The notes: generated by a model not told the origin, from the letters alone. A stretch of DNA of 64,000 bases from Actinoplanes sp. NBRC 103695 (GCF_030269485.1 NZ_BSTL01000017.1:1-64000), one strand, 5' to 3'; positions 1 through 9,783 are shown, counted from the stretch's first letter. A program made the numbers and translations.

Positions 1-209
1 AGCAACACGGAGGAACCCGGCCGAGCGCCGGGCCCTCACCATGCCTACAGAACAGCTAAAAGCACGCGAATCGCATTCATCGAATCATAGCTATGGGCCG
101 ACGGCCAAGCGAAAGACTGAGGCTAGCATCATCGCCCACCGGCGAGAGTTGCGGTAGTTGAACTGAACGTCGCGCTTGACCTCCGTCGATTGATCAGGTG
201 TTGTCGGCG

Positions 210-2798
210 TCAGACGCGGCCCCACAGGGCCGGGACGTTGGGTGGTTCCCAGCCGGTCAGCGAGGTGTGCGCCTGGATGCAGCGGTAGGTCACTCCGCTG
301 TAGGTGACCTGTGCGCCGGTCGCGTACGCCGTGTTCGGGGCCCAAGAAGTGGCGCCAGGCGGCGGGTCGCTCGGGGGCGGGTCGGACGGGGGCGGGTCGG
401 ACGGGGGCGGGTCGGACGGCGGGGGAGTGGTGCCGCCTCCGGTGGCGTTGCCGCCGGACCAGTTGACCGCGCCACTGGCCACCGTCTTGCCGGCCGGGAC
501 CGCGAGGGTACGGCCGTCGGTGAAGGCGACCGTCAGGGCGGTGTTCGTGATGTTCGACGCCACGTAGGTCTTGGCGCCGTTCTTGCTGAACACCTTCGCC
601 AGCGGGTGGTTCGCGGCCACCGTCGGCTCGACCTGGCCGAGCGCGGCCAGGTTGCGGATCCAGTGGAAGGTGTGGGCGCGGCTCTCGCCCTCCTCCGGCG
701 TGTACGAACCGGCCGCCCGCAGCTTCGACAGCGCCGCGTCGGGATCGCCCAGCGCCAGGTACTGCCACAGGATGTCGCGCCACAGGGCCGGCTCGGCGCC
801 CTTGTTGCGGACCATCTCCGCGTACGTGTTGCGCACCGCCGCCGGATAGTCGCCCAGGTAGAGCTGGCCGCCGGTCATCGGCAGCATGTTGATGCCGACC
901 ACCATCTCGTGCTCGCCGGAGAACCAGGTGGCGTACGCGCCGCCGGAACCCCAGGCGATCGCCGTGTAGTTGTGGCCCCAGTTCGCCGGGAAGTTCTCGT
1001 TGCGCACGTCGAACCAGTACTCGTTGATCGCCGCCGCCTGCGTGGTGTGCAGCCAGATGCCGGCGTCGCGGATCGCGGTGTTGCCGGTCGCCTGACCCCA
1101 CTGGATCAGGGCGTTCGAGAAGTTCTGGCCCTCCGACGAGGACTCCTGGTTGTTGCCCGCGCCGAACGCGCCGTGCCCGGACGCCCAGTCGTGGCCCTCG
1201 TAGATGTCGAAGTCACGCAGGTACGGGAACCGGGTGTCGGAACGGTCGTAGTTGTTGGCGTCCCGGATCAGCAGGTCCACCATGCCGCCGTAGCGGGAAC
1301 CGGACGCCCACGTGGGGTCGAACTTGGCCAGCGTCGCCGCGGCCGCCACGAAGTAGCCGTAGTGGAAGTGGTGGTCGTTGAGCTCCTGGTCGGACCCGTA
1401 CGAGGCCGGGTAGCCGATCAGCGTGCCCCACGGGCGGTTGTAGTAGAACAGCCGCGACGTCTTGCCGTTCGACGCGGTGAACCAGTCGGTGATCCGGGTC
1501 CGGATGACGTTCAGCGCGGAGTCGCGTACCGAAGTGAGGTTGAACTGATCGGCGATCTCCGCGATCCGCGCCGCACGTCCCAGGCCCTTGCCGGTCCAGT
1601 AGGTGTCGTCGCCGCGGAAATCGGCCGGGTTGTTGAGCTCGTTGTTCAGCAGCGTGGTGATCTGGGTCAGATCGGCGCCGCTGGAGTTGCCGGCCGCGGG
1701 CAGTTCGGGCAGCACGCCCGAGTACCGCATCGACGTCTGGAACTGGGTGCCCAGGACGATCTTCATCGCGCCGCGGGGTGAGACGTACGTGCGGGACAGC
1801 GGCGTCGCGCCGGTCAGGTATCGCCACTGGTGCGGGTAGAGCGCGACGACCGTGCCCGAGCCGCTCCCGTTCATCGCCTGGGTGGTGAAGGCGTACGTGG
1901 TGCTCACGGTGCCGTTGCCGGCGTTGTACGAGTACGACATCCGGGTGCCGGTCACGTGGTTGTGCGCGTACGGCTGGAACTGGTCCGCGAGGGCGACCTT
2001 GTCCGCCGTGCCCGCGCTCGACAGGGTCGGCAGCACCGCCACCGAGAAATAGCCCTGGCCGGTCAGGTTCGACCGGATCGTGGTGCCGGACAGCGTCCAG
2101 GCCGAGCCGGACGGGCCGTACGCGACGTAGTCGTGCCCGCCGATCGAGAAGCCGATCCGGCCGCCGGTGTTCTGCCACACGGTCGGCGGCCCGGTGATGG
2201 ACAGCTGCGCGTCGCCGCCGGTGACCCGGTAGTACGACAGCGGCAGCCCGTGCCCGATCGTGGCGCGCAGGGTCCGGGCGCCGTCACTCCAGTACGGCGA
2301 CACCGTCCAGTCGCTCCAGCCGTCGACCAGCGCCCGTGGCGCGTTCAGGCCGGCGACCCCGACGACGATGTGCTGGGCGTACGGGTAGTGGTACTCGCCC
2401 ACGCCGGTCCCGCTGCCGCTGATCGCGGCGTCGGTCTGGTAGGAGAGGCCGAGGCCGCCCGTGCCCGGCCGGTAGGAGGCCGGCCCGGCGAACAGCGGCT
2501 GCGAGAAGTTGCAGTCGTCGCCCCGCTTGAACAGCAGCGACGACCACCAGTCGTTGGTGGGTACGGCTCCGGCGGGCGCGTTGGCGGTGACGAACTCGCG
2601 GGGGTTGGTGGACAGGTTGCCGCAGCCGGTCGGCAGGCTGCGGCCGGCGGGCAGGGTCTCGGTGTAGCTGCCGGCGCCGACGGTGGCCGCTTCGGCGGTC
2701 GAGGTGACGGTCACGGCGAGGAGTCCGGCGCCGACGGCCAGCAGGGCCGCCGTGGCCAAGGGCAGGACTCGGGGACGAAAACGGGGACGGGGATGCAT
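210..2798 (-). CDS. Secreted endo-1,3-beta-glucanase, glycoside hydrolase family 81, with C-terminal carbohydrate-binding module
   Basis: GH81 enzymes hydrolyse internal beta-1,3 bonds of laminarin, curdlan and fungal wall glucan outside the cell. The 862-residue product starts with a basic, hydrophobic signal peptide (about residues 1-37, ending near AEAA). The GH81 body fills about 45-770 and contains the Glu-rich stretch NQESSSEGQNFSNAL typical of the family's catalytic region. A linker of four PPPSD repeats (about 795-817) leads to a 45-residue CBM5/12-like module (WAPNTAYATGAQVTYSG). The ATG has GGAGG eight bases upstream. The gene is transcribed away from the dehydrogenase gene that follows, and a perfect GAGAGCGCTCTC palindrome in the gap suggests LacI-family control by a sugar signal. 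Family assignment is confident; exact substrate is inferred. Confidence 0.9.
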   Translation of the reverse strand: MHPRPRFRPRVLPLATAALLAVGAGLLAVTVTSTAEAATVGAGSYTETLPAGRSLPTGCGNLSTNPREFVTANAPAGAVPTNDWWSSLLFKRGDDCNFSQPLFAGPASYRPGTGGLGLSYQTDAAISGSGTGVGEYHYPYAQHIVVGVAGLNAPRALVDGWSDWTVSPYWSDGARTLRATIGHGLPLSYYRVTGGDAQLSITGPPTVWQNTGGRIGFSIGGHDYVAYGPSGSAWTLSGTTIRSNLTGQGYFSVAVLPTLSSAGTADKVALADQFQPYAHNHVTGTRMSYSYNAGNGTVSTTYAFTTQAMNGSGSGTVVALYPHQWRYLTGATPLSRTYVSPRGAMKIVLGTQFQTSMRYSGVLPELPAAGNSSGADLTQITTLLNNELNNPADFRGDDTYWTGKGLGRAARIAEIADQFNLTSVRDSALNVIRTRITDWFTASNGKTSRLFYYNRPWGTLIGYPASYGSDQELNDHHFHYGYFVAAAATLAKFDPTWASGSRYGGMVDLLIRDANNYDRSDTRFPYLRDFDIYEGHDWASGHGAFGAGNNQESSSEGQNFSNALIQWGQATGNTAIRDAGIWLHTTQAAAINEYWFDVRNENFPANWGHNYTAIAWGSGGAYATWFSGEHEMVVGINMLPMTGGQLYLGDYPAAVRNTYAEMVRNKGAEPALWRDILWQYLALGDPDAALSKLRAAGSYTPEEGESRAHTFHWIRNLAALGQVEPTVAANHPLAKVFSKNGAKTYVASNITNTALTVAFTDGRTLAVPAGKTVASGAVNWSGGNATGGGTTPPPSDPPPSDPPPSDPPPSDPPPGATSWAPNTAYATGAQVTYSGVTYRCIQAHTSLTGWEPPNVPALWGRV

Positions 2799-2833
2799 TT
2801 ATGGTGCCTCCGATGGGGGAAAGCGGGGGCTTG

Positions 2834-2845
2834 GAGAGCGCTCTC
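2834..2845. promoter_or_regulatory. LacI-family (CebR-like) operator palindrome
   Basis: GAGAGCGCTCTC is a perfect 12-bp palindrome 36 bp upstream of the GH81 start codon. With flanks it resembles the CebR box TGGGAGCGCTCCCA known from streptomycete cellulase promoters. Assignment to a LacI-family glycan-utilisation regulator is inference; no such regulator gene lies in this window. Confidence 0.6.
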
Positions 2846-2930
2846 ACAGTAACGGCAACAAAGACGACTGTGAATACTTGGGGTAAATTGACCCGAGTCA
2901 ATGGAGACATTCGACTCGGAGGTATGTTGC

Positions 2931-3983
2931 ATGCGCCGCAAGCTGGCCGTCTGGACCGCCCTGGCCGCGTTGTCCATCACTCTCGGGGGCGCTGCCCCCG
3001 CCTCGGCCGCCGAACCTGACTTCGGTGCTCCCGAGGTGGTCGCGACCAACCTGACCGTGCCCTGGGGCCTCGACTTCCTGCCCGACGGCAGCGCGCTGGT
3101 CGCCGAACGCAACAGCGCGCGGGTGCTGCAACTGCGCCCCGGCAGCGCGCCGGCCGTGGTGGCCACCATCGCCGGCGTCCGCCCCAACGGCGAGGCCGGG
3201 CTCCTGGGTCTGGCGATCTCCCCGACGTTCGCCGACGACGGCTACGTGTACGTCTACTTCACCGCCGCCAATGACAACCGGATCGCCCGCTTCCGCCTCG
3301 ACGCGCCGACCCAGCAGGAGGTGATCCTGACCGGCCTGGCCAAGGCCTCGATCCACGACGGCGGGCGGATCGCCTTCGGCCCCGACGGCATGCTCTACGC
3401 CGGTGTCGGCGACGCCAGCAACACCGCCAACTCGCAGAACCCCGACAGCCTGAACGGCAAGGTCCTGCGGATGACCCCGGAGGGCGGCGTCCCGGAGACC
3501 GGCAACCCGTTCCCCGGCTCGCTGGTCTACAGCCTGGGCCATCGCAACGTGCAGGGCCTGGCCTGGGACGCCGAGGGCCGGCTCTACGTCGCGGAACTCG
3601 GCCAGAACACCTGGGACGAGGTCAACCAGATCGTGCCCGGCGACAACTACGGCTGGCCGACGGTCGAGGGCCGCGCGAACGACCCGCGCTTCCACGACCC
3701 GATCGTCACCTGGACCACCGCCGAGGCGTCGCCCAGCGGCGCCACGATCGACGGCGACACCCTCTACGTCGCCGCGCTGCGCGGCACGCGCCTCTGGTCG
3801 GTCCCGCTGGACGGCGCCGGTGGCGCGGGCACGCCGGTCGCGCTCCTGCAGGGCCAGTACGGCCGCATCCGTACGGTCGAGACCGCGCCGGACGGATCGC
3901 TGTGGATCGCCACGAGCAACCGTGACGGCCGCGGCAGCCCGGTCGCGACCGACGATCGGGTGGTGCGTTTCCCGGCTCTGTGA
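2931..3983 (+). CDS. Secreted PQQ-dependent sugar dehydrogenase-like protein (glucose/sorbosone dehydrogenase family)
   Basis: A 350-residue product with a signal peptide (MRRKLAVWTALAALSITLGG, cleavage near ASAAEPDF) and a six-bladed beta-propeller of the GSDH type. Family hallmarks include VPWGLDFLPDGS near the mature N-terminus, GEAGLLGLAISPTF, the His in IHDGGRIAFGPDG, and LGHRNVQGLAWD. Members oxidise aldoses with PQQ and calcium outside the membrane, though many actinobacterial relatives have no proven activity. I chose ATG 2931 because GGAGG sits just upstream and the signal peptide begins there; an in-frame ATG at 2901 would add ten residues ahead of the signal peptide. The gene is divergent from the GH81 gene and shares its regulatory gap, so glucan-derived sugar could be its substrate (inference). 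Confidence 0.85.
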   Translation: MRRKLAVWTALAALSITLGGAAPASAAEPDFGAPEVVATNLTVPWGLDFLPDGSALVAERNSARVLQLRPGSAPAVVATIAGVRPNGEAGLLGLAISPTFADDGYVYVYFTAANDNRIARFRLDAPTQQEVILTGLAKASIHDGGRIAFGPDGMLYAGVGDASNTANSQNPDSLNGKVLRMTPEGGVPETGNPFPGSLVYSLGHRNVQGLAWDAEGRLYVAELGQNTWDEVNQIVPGDNYGWPTVEGRANDPRFHDPIVTWTTAEASPSGATIDGDTLYVAALRGTRLWSVPLDGAGGAGTPVALLQGQYGRIRTVETAPDGSLWIATSNRDGRGSPVATDDRVVRFPAL

Positions 3984-3989
3984 CAGCAC

Positions 3990-4032
3990 GACGTCGGTGT
4001 GGCGGTAGCCACGAATCCGCCACACCGACGTC
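3990..4032 (+). terminator. Terminator hairpin after the dehydrogenase gene
   Basis: Perfect 16-bp inverted repeat (arms 3990-4005 and 4017-4032, 11-base loop) starting 7 bp after the stop codon, followed by a modestly T-rich tail. It probably ends the dehydrogenase transcript before the synthetase gene. Confidence 0.75.
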
Positions 4033-4134
4033 ATTTCACGTTCACCCCGCGTAGTGTTGGACGCTGCCCAGGGCGGGTCCGTAGGCCGCACGCCTGGTAA
4101 CGACGACCCGTGAGGTGTTAGTGGTGCGCGCCCG

Positions 4135-7100
4135 GTGACTGTGACTAGTGACATGCGCCTGATCGAGCTGCCCGAGATCCCGGCCACCCCGGTGGATCCG
4201 GCGGTTTTCCGTTCCCCTTCCGCGCCGTTCCGCCGCACCCTCGTCGACGTCTTCGGCGCGGCCGTGCGCGACCACGGCGGCGCCCTGGCGATCGATGCCG
4301 GCGCGACCGCGTACACCTACCGCGAGCTGGCCGCCGAGGTGGACGCGGTGCGCAAGATGCTCGCGGGACACGGGATCGGGGTCGGCGACCGGGTCGGCAT
4401 CCGGGTCTCCTCCGGCACGGCCGAGCTCTACGTGGCGATCCTCGGCGTCCTGGCGGCCGGCGCGGCGTACGTGCCGGTCGACGCCGACGACCCCGAGGAG
4501 CGCGCCGAACTCGTCTTCGGCGAGGCGGGCGTCTGCGCGGTGCTCGGCGACGGCCTGGCCATGTCGCCACGGCGCACGCCCCTGGGCTGGCCCGGCCGGC
4601 CCGGCCCGGAGGACGACGCCTGGATCATCTTCACCTCCGGCTCCACCGGCACCCCCAAGGGCGTCGCGGTCACCCACGCCGCGGCCGCCGCGTTCGTCGA
4701 CGCCGAGGCGCAGCTCTTCCTGGCCGACGACCCGGCCGAGGCGATCGGACCGCACGACCGGGTGCTGGCCGGGCTGTCGGTGGCGTTCGACGCCTCCTGC
4801 GAGGAGATGTGGCTCGCCTGGCGGCACGGCGCCTGCCTGGTGCCCGCCGCACGGTCGCTGGTGCGCAGCGGCGTCGACCTCGGCCCGTGGCTCGCCGAGC
4901 AGCGGATCACCGTCGTCTCCACCGTCCCGACGCTGGCCGCGCTGTGGCCGGCCGAGGCGCTCGACGACGTCCGGCTGCTGATCTTCGGCGGCGAGGCCTG
5001 CCCGCCCGAGCTGGCGGAACGGCTGGCCGTCGAGGGCCGTGAGGTCTGGAACACGTACGGGCCGACCGAGGCGACCGTCGTCGCCTGCGCCGCCCGGCTG
5101 ACCGGCGACGGGCCGGTGCGCATCGGGCTGCCGCTGGCCGGCTGGGACCTCGCGGTCGTCGACCCGGCCGGCGAGCCGGTCGAGATGGGCCGGACCGGCG
5201 AGCTCGTCATCGGCGGCGTCGGCCTGGCGCGCTACCTCGACGCCGGCAAGGACGCCGAGAAGTTCGCGCCGCTGCCCGCGCTGGGCTGGCAGCGCGCCTA
5301 CCGCAGCGGGGACATCGTCCGCGCCGAGCCCGACGGGCTGCTGTTCCTGGGCCGCGGCGACGAGCAGGTGAAGCTCGGCGGGCGCCGGATCGAACTGGGC
5401 GAGGTCGACGCCGCGCTGCAGGCCCTGCCCGGCGTCGCCGGTGCGGCGGCCGCCGTCAAGCGGACGGCCGCCGGCAACCAGCTTCTGGTGGGTTACCTGG
5501 TGCCCCACGACGCGACCGGCTTCGACGTCGAGGCGGCGTCGCTGCGGATCCGCGATCAGCTCCCGGCCGCCCTGGTCCCGCTGCTCGCGGTGGTCGACGC
5601 GCTGCCCACCCGTACCTCAGGAAAGGTCGACCGGGCCGCCCTGCCCTGGCCGCTGAAGGCGACGGCCGAGACCGGCGCTCTCAGCGCGACCGAGGAGTGG
5701 CTTGCCGGCGGCTGGGAGTCGATTCTCGGCGTACGCCCGGGCGAAGCCGACGCCGACTTCTTCACCAACGGCGGCGGCAGCCTGAACGCCGCGCAGCTCG
5801 TCGCGTGGATCCGGCGCCGGCACCCGCAGGTCTCGGTGGCCGACATCTACCAGCACCCGCGGCTGTCGCAGCTCGCGGCGGTGCTCGACACGCTCGACGG
5901 CCCGGCCGCGGTCCGCCGTGACATCCGGCCGACGCCCCGCCGCACCGGCTTCATCCAGGCGCTGCTGACGGTGCCGATGGCGGCCCTGGTCGGGCTGCGC
6001 TGGCTGGTCGTGCTCGCCACCCTGGGCAACGTCCTCGCCGCGTCGGACGATCTGCTCGCCCTGACCGACCCCGCGCCGTGGGCCCCGGCGGTGTCCTGGT
6101 GGTGGATCGCGGCGGGCTGGCTGCTGCTGTTCAGCCCCGCCGGGCGGATCGCGGTGGCGGCCGGTGGCGCGCGGTTGCTGCTGCGCGGCGTACGCCCGGG
6201 CGACTACCCCCGCGGCGGCAGTGTCCACCTGCGACTGTGGGCGGCGGAACGGCTCGCCGAACTGTCCGGCGTGACCAGCGTGGCCGGGGCGGCCTGGATG
6301 ATCACGTACGCGAAGGCGCTCGGCGCGCAGATCGGCCCGGACGTCGACCTGCACTCCGCGCCGCCGGTCACCGGCATGCTGAAGCTGGGCCGCGGCGCCG
6401 CGATCGAGCCCGAAGTCGACCTCTCCGGCCACTGGGTCGACGGCGACCTCGTGCGGATCGGCAAGGTGCGCGTCGGCGCCGGCGCGCACGTCGGCTCCCG
6501 CAGCACCCTGATGCCCGGCGTGCGGATCGGCAAAGGCGCCCGGATCGCCGCCGGCTCCACCGTCACCGGACCGGTGCCGGCCGGCCAGCGCTGGGGCGGC
6601 TCACCCGCCGTTCCCGTCGCCAAGGACCAGGTCGCCTGGCCGGCTTCGCGTCCCCCGCGGTCGCGGTTCTGGGTCGCCGCGTACGGCGTGACGGCGCACC
6701 TGCTGGGCCTGGTGCCCGTGCTGGCCGCCCTCCCGGCCCTGGCCCTGCTCGGCTGGACGCTGGCGCACACCCCGGCCGTCACCGCGGCCCTGACCGTGGC
6801 GCCCCTCGCCGCGGTCGCCTACCTGACCGCGTACGCCCTGCTCGTGCTGGTCGCCGTCCGGCTGCTCGCCACCGGCATGCGGGCCGGGCACCACCGGATG
6901 CACGGCCGGATCGCATGGCAGGTGTGGACGACCGAGCGGCTGATGGGCATGGCCCGGGTCGCGCTCTTCCCGATGTACGCCAGCCTCTTCACACCGGTCT
7001 GGCTGCGGCTGCTCGGCGCCCGGGTCGGCCGTGGCGTGGAAGCGTCCACGGTGCTCGCGCTCCCGGCGATGACCACCGTCGACGACGGCGCGTTCCTGGC

Positions 7101-8055
7101 CGACGACACCATGGTCGGCACGTACGAGCTGCACAACGGCTGGCTGCACGTCGGCCCCGCGCGGATCGGCAAGCAGGCCTTCCTCGGCAACTCCGGGATG
7201 GCCGCGCCGGGCCGGTCGGTGCCCAAGCGCGGCCTCGTCGGGGTGCTCTCGTCGGCGCCCCACAAGGCCAAGAAGGGCTCGTCCTGGCTGGGCGCGCCCC
7301 CGATGCCGCTGCGCCGCACCGCCGAGGCCGCCGACACCAGCCGCACCTTCGACCCGCCGGCCCGGCTCAAGGTGGCCCGCGCGGTGATCGAGCTGTGCCG
7401 CGTCGTCCCGGTGATGTGCGCCGCCGCGCTGGCCGTGCTGGTCCTCGCCGCGCTCGTGCTCGTCTGGCAGACCGCCGGCGCCTGGGCGGCCGCCCTCGCC
7501 GCCGGACCGGTGCTGCTCGCCGCGGCGATCGGCGCCGCCCTGCTCGCGTCGGCGGCCAAGTGGCTGCTGGTCGGCCGTTTCCGGGTCGCCGACCGCGCGC
7601 TGTGGACCTCGTTCGTCTGGCGCAACGAGCTCGCCGACACATTCGTCGAGGTGCTCGCCGCGCCGTGGCTGGTCCGCTTCGCCACCGGCACGCCGCTGCT
7701 CACCGCGTGGCTGCGGACCCTCGGCGCGCGGATCGGCCGGGGTGTCTGGCTGGAGACCTACTGGCTGCCGGAGTACGACCTCGTCCGGCTGGGCGACGGC
7801 GCCACCGTCAACCGGGGGTGTGTCGTGCAGACCCACCTGTTCCATGATCGGATCATGAGCATGGATGAGGTGACGTTGGCCGGCGGCGCGACGCTCGGAC
7901 CGCACGGCATCGTGCTGCCCGGCGCGAGCATCGGCGCGCGGACCACGGTGGGACCGGGCTCGCTGGTGACCCGGGGCGACGCCGTGCCCGAGGACAGCCG
8001 GTGGCTCGGCAACCCGATCGCGACCTGGCCGGCGACGGCCCCGCGCCGGGCATGA
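4135..8055 (+). CDS. Pls/PosA-family non-ribosomal peptide synthetase (homopoly-amino-acid synthetase-like)
   Basis: This 1306-residue membrane enzyme has the single-module layout of epsilon-poly-L-lysine synthetase. An adenylation domain (about 30-510) carries IIFTSGSTGTPKG (164-176), NTYGPTEATVVA and the terminal TSGKVDRAALP lysine. A carrier domain follows with FFTNGGGSLNAA; Ser549 is the likely phosphopantetheine site. The C-terminal half alternates membrane segments with three left-handed-beta-helix acyltransferase-like repeats (about 735-815, 960-1030, 1190-1290). In characterised members these tandem domains polymerise one basic amino acid iteratively through side-chain amide bonds; the monomer here cannot be named from sequence alone. 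The GTG start at 4135 gives MTVTSDM; ATG 4153 is an alternative. The downstream peptidase overlaps by four bases, so the two are probably co-translated. Confidence 0.88.
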   Translation: MTVTSDMRLIELPEIPATPVDPAVFRSPSAPFRRTLVDVFGAAVRDHGGALAIDAGATAYTYRELAAEVDAVRKMLAGHGIGVGDRVGIRVSSGTAELYVAILGVLAAGAAYVPVDADDPEERAELVFGEAGVCAVLGDGLAMSPRRTPLGWPGRPGPEDDAWIIFTSGSTGTPKGVAVTHAAAAAFVDAEAQLFLADDPAEAIGPHDRVLAGLSVAFDASCEEMWLAWRHGACLVPAARSLVRSGVDLGPWLAEQRITVVSTVPTLAALWPAEALDDVRLLIFGGEACPPELAERLAVEGREVWNTYGPTEATVVACAARLTGDGPVRIGLPLAGWDLAVVDPAGEPVEMGRTGELVIGGVGLARYLDAGKDAEKFAPLPALGWQRAYRSGDIVRAEPDGLLFLGRGDEQVKLGGRRIELGEVDAALQALPGVAGAAAAVKRTAAGNQLLVGYLVPHDATGFDVEAASLRIRDQLPAALVPLLAVVDALPTRTSGKVDRAALPWPLKATAETGALSATEEWLAGGWESILGVRPGEADADFFTNGGGSLNAAQLVAWIRRRHPQVSVADIYQHPRLSQLAAVLDTLDGPAAVRRDIRPTPRRTGFIQALLTVPMAALVGLRWLVVLATLGNVLAASDDLLALTDPAPWAPAVSWWWIAAGWLLLFSPAGRIAVAAGGARLLLRGVRPGDYPRGGSVHLRLWAAERLAELSGVTSVAGAAWMITYAKALGAQIGPDVDLHSAPPVTGMLKLGRGAAIEPEVDLSGHWVDGDLVRIGKVRVGAGAHVGSRSTLMPGVRIGKGARIAAGSTVTGPVPAGQRWGGSPAVPVAKDQVAWPASRPPRSRFWVAAYGVTAHLLGLVPVLAALPALALLGWTLAHTPAVTAALTVAPLAAVAYLTAYALLVLVAVRLLATGMRAGHHRMHGRIAWQVWTTERLMGMARVALFPMYASLFTPVWLRLLGARVGRGVEASTVLALPAMTTVDDGAFLADDTMVGTYELHNGWLHVGPARIGKQAFLGNSGMAAPGRSVPKRGLVGVLSSAPHKAKKGSSWLGAPPMPLRRTAEAADTSRTFDPPARLKVARAVIELCRVVPVMCAAALAVLVLAALVLVWQTAGAWAAALAAGPVLLAAAIGAALLASAAKWLLVGRFRVADRALWTSFVWRNELADTFVEVLAAPWLVRFATGTPLLTAWLRTLGARIGRGVWLETYWLPEYDLVRLGDGATVNRGCVVQTHLFHDRIMSMDEVTLAGGATLGPHGIVLPGASIGARTTVGPGSLVTRGDAVPEDSRWLGNPIATWPATAPRRA

Positions 8056-9416
8056 CCCCGCGCGCGCCGGGACCTCGTGCTTCGGGGCCTCACGCGCCGA
8101 GGCAGGGCGGTCCGATACCCGGCGCCGAGCGTTCCGATGATCCGTACCTGCCCGAGCACGGCAACGGCGGCTACCAGGTCCTGCACTACGACCTGACGCT
8201 CGACTACCGGATCGTGTCCAACCGGCTGGCCGGCCGGGCGGTCATCACGGCACGGGCCGACCAGCCGCTGTCGCGGTTCACCCTCGACCTCGGCCGGCTG
8301 CGGGTGCAGGACGTCCGGGTCGGCGGCCGTCCGGCGCGGTTCAGCCAGCGGCCCGGCAAGCTCAGGATCACGCCGGCGCTCGCGGTCGTCGACCACTTCG
8401 TCGTGGAGATCCGGTACGGCGGCAAACCGGCGCCGATCCCCGGCCGCTGGGGCGACATCGGCTGGGACGAGCTCACCGACGGCGTGCTCGTCGCCAGCCA
8501 GCCGATCGGCGCGCCGTCGTGGTTCCCGTGCAACGACCGGCCCGGCGACAAGGCCGCCTTCCGGGTGACCCTCACCGCGGCGTCGGCGTACGCCGTCGTC
8601 GTGACCGGCGACCTCGTCTCCCGGAGCCGGGGCGCCGGCACCACCACCTGGGTGTACGACCGTCCCGAGCCGACCGCCCCCTACCTGATGAGCGTGCAGA
8701 TCGGGCGGTACGAGCTGACCGGCCTCGCTCGCGACGGCGTGCGCCAGCGGGCGGCCGTCCCGCCCCGGCTCCGGCAGCGGTTCGCCCACGACTTCGGCCG
8801 GCACGGCGAGATCATGGCCACGATGCAGCGGTTCTTCGGGCCCTACCCCTTCAGCGAGTACGTCGTGGTGGTCACCGACGACGACCTAGACGACCCGGTC
8901 GAGGCGCAGGGCATGGCCGTGTTCGGGCGCAACCACGTCGACGGGCGGCGCACCCACGAGCGTCTGGTCGCCCACGAGCTGGCCCACCAGTGGTTCGGCA
9001 ACAGCCTGACGGTCGCAGACTGGCGGCACATCTGGCTCAACGAGGGCTTCGCCACGTACGCGGAATGGTTGTGGTCCGGCGCGAGCGGCGGCCTGCCGGA
9101 GGGCGCCCACGCGGCCCGGTGGTACGCCGAGCTCGCGGTCCGTCCGTCGGGCATCACCGTGGCCGACCCCGGTGTCGCGCGGATGTTCGACCCGCTGGTC
9201 TACAAACGCGGGGCGCTCACGTTGCACGCCCTGCGGGTGGCGGCCGGCGACGAGCCGTTCTTCGCGATGCTGCGGTCCTGGGTGGCCGAGCACCAGCACG
9301 GGACCGTGACCACGGCCCAGTTCCGGGCGCACGCCCAGAGGTTCGCGACCGAGCCGCTCGACGGCCTGTTCACGGCTTGGCTCGACAGGGCAGCGCTGCC
9401 TCCGTTGCCGCGCTGA
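8052..9416 (+). CDS. M1-family zinc metallopeptidase
   Basis: A 454-residue gluzincin with the zinc site H308-E309-x-x-H312 (HELAHQWFGN) and the distal ligand E331 in WLNEGFATYAEW, after an N-terminal beta-sandwich domain typical of M1 aminopeptidases. The exopeptidase motif GAMEN is replaced by QGMAV, so amino-terminal recognition may differ from classical aminopeptidase N. It is also short for the family (no long C-terminal helical domain). No signal peptide is visible. ATG 8052 overlaps the synthetase stop as ATGA, indicating translational coupling. A role in trimming or degrading the homopolymer made by the upstream synthetase is plausible, because known poly-lysine producers carry zinc aminopeptidases that degrade their product; this is inference. 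Confidence 0.87.
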   Translation: MTPRAPGPRASGPHAPRQGGPIPGAERSDDPYLPEHGNGGYQVLHYDLTLDYRIVSNRLAGRAVITARADQPLSRFTLDLGRLRVQDVRVGGRPARFSQRPGKLRITPALAVVDHFVVEIRYGGKPAPIPGRWGDIGWDELTDGVLVASQPIGAPSWFPCNDRPGDKAAFRVTLTAASAYAVVVTGDLVSRSRGAGTTTWVYDRPEPTAPYLMSVQIGRYELTGLARDGVRQRAAVPPRLRQRFAHDFGRHGEIMATMQRFFGPYPFSEYVVVVTDDDLDDPVEAQGMAVFGRNHVDGRRTHERLVAHELAHQWFGNSLTVADWRHIWLNEGFATYAEWLWSGASGGLPEGAHAARWYAELAVRPSGITVADPGVARMFDPLVYKRGALTLHALRVAAGDEPFFAMLRSWVAEHQHGTVTTAQFRAHAQRFATEPLDGLFTAWLDRAALPPLPR

Positions 9417-9493
9417 CCGCCCGGGGGTATCCGCCGGCGGTGGGTGCGGCGGCTTGCGGCCGGCGTGGGCGCGGGTCGGGCCGCCGGGCCGCC

Positions 9494-9573
9494 GGGGTGC
9501 CTGCTGGCTGGGGTGCCTGTTGGCTGGGGTGCCTGTTGGCCGGGGTGCCTGCTGGCCGGGGTGCCTGCTCGCG
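9494..9573. repeat. Five tandem copies of a 16-bp repeat
   Basis: Units read GGGGTGCCTGCTGGCT with C/T variation at two positions: 9494-9509, 9510-9525, 9526-9541, 9542-9557 and a divergent 9558-9573. They lie in the gene-free stretch 9417-10198. No conserved reading frame is apparent; replication slippage is the likely origin. Confidence 0.9.
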
Positions 9574-9659
9574 GTAGGTGCGGCCGCTTGCCGTCGGGTG
9601 AGGGCCGGCCCGGGTTGCCAGGCGCCCGCGCTGCCCACTCGCCCGCGCTGCCGCCGCTC

Positions 9660-9783
9660 GCGGCCGTTCGCTGTGCGCGGCCGTTCGCTGTGCGCGGCCG
9701 TTCGCTGTGCGCGGAATGGTAGGAGCGGGCGCGGAATGGTAGGAGCGTGCGCGAGTGGTAGGAGCGGGCGCGAGTGGTAGGAC
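9660..9783. repeat. Tandem 17-bp and 19/20-bp repeats
   Basis: Three exact copies of GCGGCCGTTCGCTGTGC (9660-9710) run into copies of a 19/20-bp unit GCGGAATGGTAGGAGCGGGC (9711-9730, 9731-9750, 9751-9769, and a partial one). The second unit contains the GGTAG core also found in the palindromic elements that follow, which suggests they share an origin. Confidence 0.85.

Noticed and set aside
41..157. 38-codon open frame from ATG 41
   Set aside because: No ribosome site, no recognisable features; 1-209 appears to be the 3' flank of the GH81 gene with nothing further to support.
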